Made by a program: the position numbers and the translations under genes. This document shows, piece after piece, positions 58,194 to 64,000 of a stretch of DNA of 64,000 nucleotides (the stretch's first letter is position 1; each line of letters begins with the position of its first letter). The stretch lies in assembly GCA_951812785.1 (NCBI GenBank), contig OX638335.1, positions 261,630 to 325,629 of the forward strand, written 5' to 3'. The notes under the pieces are model-generated. The model was not told where the DNA came from. It worked only from the letters and a program-made list of their open reading frames with translations, and did not search any database. The stretch comes from an uncultured Gammaproteobacteria bacterium. Its GTDB lineage: Bacteria; Pseudomonadota; Gammaproteobacteria; UBA4575.

Positions 58194-58303
58194 ATGAAAG
58201 TTTATTTCTGCCATTGGGGGCAATTTGTATATTGTTGGCAGGAATAGGATTGATTTTTGCTTTAGCTCAAACACTAATGCAAAAACGCAAAAGGAAATAT
58301 TAA
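58194..58303 (+). pseudogene. Small single-span membrane protein, one-base frameshift
   Basis: ATG 58194 begins MK; with one extra A in the following A3 run it would read MKSLFLPLGAICILLAGIGL and end in a basic tail (QTLMQKRKRKY). It is about 36 residues, a single hydrophobic helix with a positively charged end, probably a small membrane protein. It is broken as it stands. Confidence 0.45.
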
Positions 58304-58308
58304 TACCG

Positions 58309-58863
58309 GTGGGTAAACTAATACTTTTTAATAAGCCATATAATGTGTTAAGTCAATTCACAGATGGCGGTGGACGTGAAACCCTGACTAATTATATTTC
58401 GATCAAAAAAGTTTATGCGGCAGGAAGGTTAGACAAAGATAGCGAAGGATTATTGCTGCTGACGGACGATGGCAAGTTACAAGATAAAATTGCTAACCCT
58501 GAAAATAAATTAACAAAGTGTTACTGGGTTCAAGTTGAAGGTGAGGTTAGTGATCAAGCAATTGATTCATTAGGAAAAGGCATAGAGCTGAAAGACGGGC
58601 TAACTAAACCAGCTGAAATTGCGTGTATAGCTGAGCCAGAAAATTTATGGACTAGGTCTCCAGCGGTAAGATTTCGCAAAACAATACCTACGCAATGGTT
58701 GGAAATAATCATTAGTGAAGGGAAAAATCGGCAAGTGCGGAGAATGACTGCCGCAGTAGGCAACCCTACGTTAAGACTAATTCGGCACCGAATAGGAGAT
58801 TGGTGTTTAGGTGGGCTAGCGCCTGGTGAAAGTAGAATACTCGAGGGCAACATTTCTCTATAA
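58309..58863 (+). CDS. 23S rRNA pseudouridine synthase, RluE type
   Basis: This protein is about 184 residues from the GTG at 58309 (preceded by AAGGAAA); an upstream ATG at 58225 would add an unrelated 28 residues. Motifs: LFNKPYNVLSQFT, then AGRLDKDSEGLLLLTDDG with the catalytic aspartate, then NRQVRRMTAAVGNPTLRL. It belongs to the RsuA/RluB/RluE group, which modifies rRNA; RluE is suggested by length and motif, but the exact uridine is inferred. Confidence 0.85.
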   Translation: MGKLILFNKPYNVLSQFTDGGGRETLTNYISIKKVYAAGRLDKDSEGLLLLTDDGKLQDKIANPENKLTKCYWVQVEGEVSDQAIDSLGKGIELKDGLTKPAEIACIAEPENLWTRSPAVRFRKTIPTQWLEIIISEGKNRQVRRMTAAVGNPTLRLIRHRIGDWCLGGLAPGESRILEGNISL

Positions 58864-58915
58864 TGCTATCAACACAGCACTATATCTTTAGATTTGAATA
58901 TTGTGGGAGATATAC

Positions 58916-59662
58916 ATGCAAGTAAGTAATAAATCCAGTGCTTTTATCTTGGGATTTTTTATATTTTTAGGCTTGGCAGCTTTGGGGTTTTTTCTCGTCA
59001 GCGCGGCAATTGATTTTAAGCAGTATGATCGTAGTGTGACTGTAAAAGGTTTATCTGAGCGAGAGTATCAAGCTGACATTATTATATGGCCAATAGAATT
59101 CATTTTGGCAGATAATGATTTAGAGAAACTATATAGAACCATAGATAGCCATACCTTTAAAATTAAATCATTTCTAGAAGTTAATAATATCCGTTCAGAC
59201 GAGATTTCATTCTCATCACCCTCAATTACTGATAAAACTGCCCAGCAATATGGTGGTGGTCCAGCACCTCAATATCGATATTCAGCGATTCAAACAGTCA
59301 CGGTCTACTCTGAAAACATAGATGCAGCGCGGGTAGCGATGAGTAAACTTTCTGAGTTAGGCAAACAAGGAATTGTTTTTTCCGGTGGTGGTTATGAATA
59401 TCAAACAGAATATATTTTCACACGCTTAAATGATGTTAAGCCGGAAATGATAGAAGAAGCTACGCGTAAAGCGCGAGAAGTAGCAGAGAAGTTTGCTAGT
59501 GACTCTCAAAGTAAATTAGGGAAAATTAAAAGTGCTTCACAGGGCCAATTCAGTATTTATGCGCGCGATAAAAACAATCCGCACATAAAGAAAGTGCGGG
59601 TAGTTTCAACAGTAAAATATTACCTTTCAGATCGAGCATTAAATAATAACTCTAATGAGTAA
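58916..59662 (+). CDS. SIMPL-domain (DUF541) envelope protein
   Basis: Starting at ATG 58916 (after GGGAG), the protein is about 248 residues with one N-terminal membrane anchor (ILGFFIFLGLAALGFFLV) and the SIMPL domain (RSVTVKGLSEREYQADI, then SSPSITDKT and ARKAREVAEKFASDSQSKL). SIMPL proteins such as E. coli YggE are envelope proteins linked to oxidative stress. It overlaps the next gene by 8 bases. Confidence 0.85.
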   Translation: MQVSNKSSAFILGFFIFLGLAALGFFLVSAAIDFKQYDRSVTVKGLSEREYQADIIIWPIEFILADNDLEKLYRTIDSHTFKIKSFLEVNNIRSDEISFSSPSITDKTAQQYGGGPAPQYRYSAIQTVTVYSENIDAARVAMSKLSELGKQGIVFSGGGYEYQTEYIFTRLNDVKPEMIEEATRKAREVAEKFASDSQSKLGKIKSASQGQFSIYARDKNNPHIKKVRVVSTVKYYLSDRALNNNSNE

Positions 59663-59942
59663 ATATAGCTTTCCTTATATTGCATTGGCGATGGGCATTT
59701 TCTTTATGCTAGTGGTCGTGATTGGTGGTGAAGTGGGTGATGGTCAATCTACCAAGTTGCCGTTACTGACGCTATTAGTGGTTAGTGAGTTCGCATTTTT
59801 TATATGTGTTATTGGTGCGTATATGGGTGTGCGACGAATATTGGATTTGGGGTTTAGTGCAGTCTATGCGTTAGTATGCGTGAGCTGTGTCTTGTTAGCC
59901 ATTCGATTCTTGATGCTGGGCCTTAAATTTTGGCCGTTGTGA
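59655..59942 (+). CDS. Small membrane protein, 95 aa
   Basis: The protein has three hydrophobic helices (residues about 8-25, 36-58, 66-85) with short charged loops. I do not recognise it. It is coupled to the SIMPL gene and precedes a larger membrane protein. Confidence 0.6.
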   Translation: MSKYSFPYIALAMGIFFMLVVVIGGEVGDGQSTKLPLLTLLVVSEFAFFICVIGAYMGVRRILDLGFSAVYALVCVSCVLLAIRFLMLGLKFWPL

Positions 59943-59969
59943 TAATTTTCGCATTGCTTAAGTTTAATA

Positions 59970-60566
59970 GTGTTTAATTTTCCTAAACTGAATTCTTCAT
60001 CTCTTGCATTAATCATAGGCAATCTAGTGCCTATAATAGGTGTGCTGTTCTTTGAATGGCAATTGTTCCCACTTATTCTTTTATACTGGATAGAGAATGT
60101 GGTGATTGGCATTTTTAATGCTTTCAAAATGCTGAGCTGTTCAGGTTCAGAATCTGTTCTTCAAAGAATCTTTATGATTATGTTTTTCTCAGCCCATTAT
60201 GGGATGTTCTGCTTTGGTCATGGAACATTTGTGGTTGATTTATTTGGTGGTGGCTTGGATTCTATCCCGGTTGCGCTACAGATAATTTTTCAGAATAGCT
60301 TGCAGTTGGCAGTGATTGCGTTAGTAGTTACTCATGGATTCTCCTTCCTGAAAAATTATTTAGTTGGCGGTGAATTTAGAGAAATGTCTGTTTCAGAGGT
60401 TATGTTTTCACCGTATAAGAGAATCATAGTGCTGCATGTGTTTATTATTTTTGCTGGCATGATTCTGCAAACATTGGGTGTCACCCAAATAGGTTTAATT
60501 GTTTTGGCTATAGTTAAAATAGTGGCAGACTTGATGGCACATAAAATAGAACATAAGAAGAAGTAA
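59970..60566 (+). CDS. DUF6498-type membrane protein
   Basis: This 198-residue protein starts with GTG, has about five membrane helices and the LLYWIENVVIGIFNAFKM motif characteristic of DUF6498 proteins, followed by FMIMFFSAHYGMFCFGHG. Function is unknown. It lies 6 bases upstream of lipB, so it may be in the same transcript. Confidence 0.75.
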   Translation: MFNFPKLNSSSLALIIGNLVPIIGVLFFEWQLFPLILLYWIENVVIGIFNAFKMLSCSGSESVLQRIFMIMFFSAHYGMFCFGHGTFVVDLFGGGLDSIPVALQIIFQNSLQLAVIALVVTHGFSFLKNYLVGGEFREMSVSEVMFSPYKRIIVLHVFIIFAGMILQTLGVTQIGLIVLAIVKIVADLMAHKIEHKKK

Positions 60567-60572
60567 ATTTAG

Positions 60573-61202
60573 ATGAGTATCATACTGAACAGTTTGAAGC
60601 CTATAGTGCGCTATCTAGGTGAGGGTAACTATCAAAATGTGCATGCCAATATGTGTGAGTTTACTGATGGGCGTAATCAACAAACCGAAGATGAAGTTTG
60701 GTTTGTACAGCATGAGCCAGTATTTACTTTGGGTCGCAATGCAAGTAAAAATAACTTGCTAGTCGATTCTGATATTCCGTTAGTGCAATCAGATCGAGGT
60801 GGTGATGTTACTTATCATGGGCCTGGGCAGTTAGTAGTGTATTGCCTGATAGATCTAAAACGATTGCGCCTAGGTGTTAAATCGCTAGTGTATGGTTTAG
60901 AAGAAGTAATCATTCAATTCTTATCTGAATTCAATGTGCTTGGGCAGCGAATAGAAACAGCGCCAGGCGTATATGTGAACGGTGATAAGCTGGCTTCGCT
61001 AGGGCTGAGAGTGCGTAACGGCTGCTCATTTCATGGTTTTGCGATAAATGTGAATATGGATCTAACGCCATTTACTTATATAAACCCATGTGGATTAGAA
61101 AATATGAAGGTCACTCAGTTATCACAATTAGGTATACATAAAAGTTGTGATGAGGTAGCGTCTAGTGTATCGAATTTTATTATCCAGCAATTTTACAAGT
61201 GA
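60573..61202 (+). CDS. lipB: Octanoyl-[ACP]:protein N-octanoyltransferase LipB
   Basis: This 209-residue enzyme transfers octanoate to lipoyl domains, including GcvH in this window. It has the FTLGRNAS region, [16 protein letters not shown], the lysine in NGDKLASLG and the catalytic cysteine in INPCGLENM. It ends 1 base before the lipA ATG at 61204. It lies away from its usual ybeD neighbour. Confidence 0.94.
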   Translation: MSIILNSLKPIVRYLGEGNYQNVHANMCEFTDGRNQQTEDEVWFVQHEPVFTLGRNASKNNLLVDSDIPLVQSDRGGDVTYHGPGQLVVYCLIDLKRLRLGVKSLVYGLEEVIIQFLSEFNVLGQRIETAPGVYVNGDKLASLGLRVRNGCSFHGFAINVNMDLTPFTYINPCGLENMKVTQLSQLGIHKSCDEVASSVSNFIIQQFYK

Positions 61203-61203
61203 T

Positions 61204-62142
61204 ATGAGTACAACGAATAAGCAGCGCGGTGAAGATAAAGTTTCACGTATACCCATTAAGATTGTGCCAACAGAGACAATGTTGCGCAAACCTGAATGGA
61301 TTCGAATTAAAGTCATTGACTCAGGAAAAGTCACTGCATTAAAGAAAACAATTAAAGATAATGGACTTTATACAGTATGCGAAGAAGCATCATGTCCCAA
61401 TCTTGATGAGTGTTACGCGCATGGTACGGCAACATTTATGATACTTGGTGATCTGTGTACGCGCCGGTGTCCTTTCTGTGATGTTGCTCATGGGCGACCT
61501 TTAGCGCCGGATGTGCAAGAGCCGAGCAAGTTAGCTAAAACTATTCAGTTAATGCAATTGAAGTATGTGGTAATTACTTCAGTAGACCGCGATGATTTGA
61601 AGGACGGCGGCGCCAGTCATTTTCAACAATGTATTAAAGAAGTTCGGGCACTTAATTCAAACATTGAAATCGAAGTGTTAGTTCCAGACTTTAGAGGGCG
61701 CATGGAAAAAGCACTTGCTGCATTACAAGTTGCGCTACCTGATGTGTTTAATCACAATTTAGAAACAGTTCCACGCCTTTATAGGCAAGCGCGTCCAGGT
61801 GCAGATTATCATTGGTCGTTAAAATTAATCCAAGAATTTAAACGTATAAATCCTGATGTGCCGACCAAGTCTGGAATTATGCTGGGCTTGGGAGAAGAGC
61901 TAGATGAAGTGCGAGAAGTAATGCGTGATTTGCGTGCACATGACTGCGATATGCTGACATTGGGTCAATATTTGCAACCCTCCAAGCATCATTTGCCGGT
62001 TCTTCGCTATGTGACGCCCGCAGAATTTGATCAGTTGCGAGGAGATGCATTGAAGATGGGTTTCTCAAACGTTGCTAGCGGCCCAATGGTGCGATCTTCT
62101 TATCACGCGGACCAGCAAGCAGCGGGCGTGGAGGGGAGCTAA
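61204..62142 (+). CDS. lipA: Lipoyl synthase LipA
   Basis: This radical-SAM enzyme inserts two sulfurs into octanoyl groups. From ATG 61204 it is 312 residues with the two [4Fe-4S] motifs: C59-C64-C70 ([12 protein letters not shown]) and C85-C89-C92 ([10 protein letters not shown]). An upstream start overlapping lipB at 61165 is possible but gives an unusual extension. It completes the lipB-lipA pair. Confidence 0.95.
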   Translation: MSTTNKQRGEDKVSRIPIKIVPTETMLRKPEWIRIKVIDSGKVTALKKTIKDNGLYTVCEEASCPNLDECYAHGTATFMILGDLCTRRCPFCDVAHGRPLAPDVQEPSKLAKTIQLMQLKYVVITSVDRDDLKDGGASHFQQCIKEVRALNSNIEIEVLVPDFRGRMEKALAALQVALPDVFNHNLETVPRLYRQARPGADYHWSLKLIQEFKRINPDVPTKSGIMLGLGEELDEVREVMRDLRAHDCDMLTLGQYLQPSKHHLPVLRYVTPAEFDQLRGDALKMGFSNVASGPMVRSSYHADQQAAGVEGS

Positions 62143-62215
62143 TTATTTGCCATCTTTTGCGGGGAATCTACATGCGTACAAAGCGCGTGTTCACGCTATA
62201 TTTGATTGGTTATTA

Positions 62216-62878
62216 TTAATTGCACAGAGCATATTTATTGGCTTCATGCAGACGACTGCCGGTACCTACATCAAACCATTTACCAGTAAACAATTCAGCA
62301 CTTATGCTATTTTCATTGATACAGCGACGAATCGTATCTATTAATGGGAATGATCTTTTTTCATGAATAAATAATTTCGGATTTATGTAAGCGATGCCAC
62401 TGTAAGTGAAACTCTGATCGGGATGATTTTTTAAATTTATTTCAGCACTAGAAAAATCACCTTGAGGGTTATGCTCAGGGGTTTCCACCATGAATAAATG
62501 CATCTTTTTGTTATTAAGTTTAACCTGTGGAACGAACGGAATTGCGCAATAAATATCAGCGCTAATTACTAATAAAGGCTTTTCTCCTAGCAGAGGGAGA
62601 GCATAAGAAATCCCGCCACCTGTTTCTAATGCTTGCTCACCTTCATCAGAATAGCTAGCAGCGATATTATACTTGGAGCCGTCACCGATGTGATTGCGAA
62701 TTTGCTCGCCAAGATGCGCTGTATTGATAACAACAGATTCAAAGCCTGCTCGAGCAAGCTTGTGAATATGGTGTTCAATCAATGTTTTTTTGCCAACTTT
62801 AATAAGCGGTTTAGGCAGCTTATCTGTCAGTGGTCGCAACCGATTTCCACGTCCCGCGGCAAGAATCATCGCTCTCAT
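62216..62878 (-). CDS. murU: N-acetylmuramate-1-phosphate uridylyltransferase MurU
   Basis: This 220-residue nucleotidyltransferase has the LAAGRGNRLRPLT signature, KLPKPL and the VISADIYC metal site. With the kinase gene upstream it forms the AmgK-MurU recycling shortcut that makes UDP-MurNAc directly from MurNAc, bypassing the fosfomycin-sensitive MurA step. The genes overlap by 4 bases. Confidence 0.88.
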   Translation of the reverse strand: MRAMILAAGRGNRLRPLTDKLPKPLIKVGKKTLIEHHIHKLARAGFESVVINTAHLGEQIRNHIGDGSKYNIAASYSDEGEQALETGGGISYALPLLGEKPLLVISADIYCAIPFVPQVKLNNKKMHLFMVETPEHNPQGDFSSAEINLKNHPDQSFTYSGIAYINPKLFIHEKRSFPLIDTIRRCINENSISAELFTGKWFDVGTGSRLHEANKYALCN

Positions 62879-63852
62879 ATTAACTTGCTAACAAATGTAT
62901 GAAAGGGCTTTAATTCCTTATACTTGTTACTGATTGTAAGTACGTAATTCATTGTGTGCGGGATGTCGCTTAAGTATGAGGATTTTTTATCGCGATAATT
63001 AAGTCGGGAAAAAATGCCAATTGCTTTTAAATGTCGTTGCATACCCATTAAATCAAACCAGCGGACAAATTGTGAATGATCGTATTGATTGGGTAATCCA
63101 CTCATGAATTGTTTTATCCATGAGTCAATTTTCTGTTGCGGCCAGTCAGTGTAACAATCTCTAAGTAGAGACACTAAATCATAAGTGATCGGCCCACGAA
63201 CAGCATCTTGAAAATCAATAATGCCGAGTTTGTCGTAATCTAAAACCATTAAATTTCTAGAGTGGTAATCGCGATGTACAAAAGCTTGTGGTTGCTCTAA
63301 AGCATTTCCCTCTAGTAACTGATAAGTGGATGCGAGAATTTGTTTGTCGCTATCAGTGAGTGTGTGGTTCAAGTGTTTGACTAAATACCAATCTGTAAAT
63401 AGCCGCATTTCTATTTGTAACAGTTCGCTATTATAATTAGGCAGACTAGAACTGTCGACTTGTTGCATGGCTGCAATATGATTCATTGCAATGGCGTACA
63501 AGTGGTCAGCAGAACTTTCATTTAAGCAGCCGAGTAGCAATTGATCACCAAAATCTTGTTGCACATAAAAACCATTGTCTGAGGCCATGTAAATTTGAGG
63601 GGCAGGCAATTTGTGTTCGCTTAACAAGAGAGCGATATCGATAAATCGTTGGCTGTCTTCTAATTCTGGTGGAGCGTCAACGGCTATGAGAGAGAGTTGC
63701 TCTAAGCCCATCTCATTTTTGGCAATAAATCTAAAATATCGTCTGAAACTTGCATCACCAGAAACAGGTTTAAAAGAGTTTTCAACCATATCGAATAGAG
63801 AGTGAAGCCAGTCTTGTAATAGTTGAGCACGGTTGTCGGTCGTATGATTCAT
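62875..63852 (-). CDS. amgK: N-acetylmuramate/N-acetylglucosamine kinase AmgK
   Basis: This 325-residue aminoglycoside-phosphotransferase-family kinase phosphorylates the anomeric position of MurNAc. The catalytic loop is HRDYHSRN (193-200), and the metal-binding IDFQDA is at 212-217. It begins the amgK-murU pair; the 148-base upstream region to the window end shows no other gene and likely holds its promoter. Confidence 0.88.
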   Translation of the reverse strand: MNHTTDNRAQLLQDWLHSLFDMVENSFKPVSGDASFRRYFRFIAKNEMGLEQLSLIAVDAPPELEDSQRFIDIALLLSEHKLPAPQIYMASDNGFYVQQDFGDQLLLGCLNESSADHLYAIAMNHIAAMQQVDSSSLPNYNSELLQIEMRLFTDWYLVKHLNHTLTDSDKQILASTYQLLEGNALEQPQAFVHRDYHSRNLMVLDYDKLGIIDFQDAVRGPITYDLVSLLRDCYTDWPQQKIDSWIKQFMSGLPNQYDHSQFVRWFDLMGMQRHLKAIGIFSRLNYRDKKSSYLSDIPHTMNYVLTISNKYKELKPFHTFVSKLI

Positions 63853-64000
63853 GTTGATGGAGTTATTAACGCAAATGCGTATAGATTTAGAAAAGGTTTA
63901 TTTTTGAGTGAATTATGCGAGTATCTGATTAACTAATTCAGAGAAATGCCGATATGTATAACTAGTCAATTATAAGTCAGTTTTGCAATGAAGTTGTCGT

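Noticed and set aside
1-64000. CRISPR array, tRNA or rRNA genes
   Set aside because: Nothing with regularly spaced repeats and unique spacers was seen; the tandem repeats are in a coding array and the octamer iterons. No tRNA cloverleaf or rRNA was recognised by eye, but a dedicated scan was not possible.

Overview
The window is an AT-rich chromosomal stretch of a gammaproteobacterium. Diagnostic gene orders support this: 6S RNA next to zapA facing ygfB-pepP-ubiH-ubiI, lptD-surA-pdxA-rsmA-apaG-apaH, lgt-thyA-folA, and mrdA-rodA-mltB-rlpA-dacA-dat-ybeD followed (after an interruption) by lipB-lipA. I cannot name genus or species.

Layout: 1-9420 is core (aldolase remnant, rpiA, ilvA, a histone-H1-like KRT-repeat protein, EVE protein, 6S RNA, zapA/zapB-like, broken ygfB, pepP, ubiH, ubiI). 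About 9434-19551 is a foreign island: RHS remnant, unknown 404-aa membrane-anchored protein, integrase tail, decayed IS3-family element, decayed P63C gene, unknown 142-aa protein, and a nuclease-helicase pair that looks like a Hachiman (HamA/HamB) anti-phage system whose helicase is split by a one-base difference in an A6 run. A 17-bp sequence occurs at both island edges in inverted orientation. 19573-29164 returns to core (broken ppiC, TupBC transporter, PCuAC chaperone, gcvH, tpx, YyaL-type protein, lgt-thyA-folA, apaH, broken apaG, rsmA). 29304-35238 is an envelope and cofactor run (three accessory genes, pdxA, surA, lptD). 35383-44213 holds an RND efflux pair, a P-loop ATPase with metA, and a pumping pyrophosphatase. 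44395-51608 is the cell elongation cluster. 51609-58303 is a second accessory block, with roxA destroyed by an IS4-family element and several decayed genes. 58309-63852 holds an RluE-type pseudouridine synthase, small membrane and envelope proteins, lipB-lipA and murU-amgK.

The striking overall feature is selective decay. At least ten non-essential genes carry frameshifts, stops, short duplications or insertions (aldolase, ygfB, P63C, helicase, ppiC, apaG, roxA, elaA, a membrane protein, both transposases), while the genes expected to be essential (lptD, surA, lgt, folA, thyA, mrdA, rodA, lipA, lipB, rsmA) are open. This pattern argues for real gene erosion rather than random sequencing error, although several lesions sit in homopolymers and need read-level confirmation.

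No tRNA, rRNA or CRISPR array was recognised. All family assignments are by motif recognition; no database search was run.
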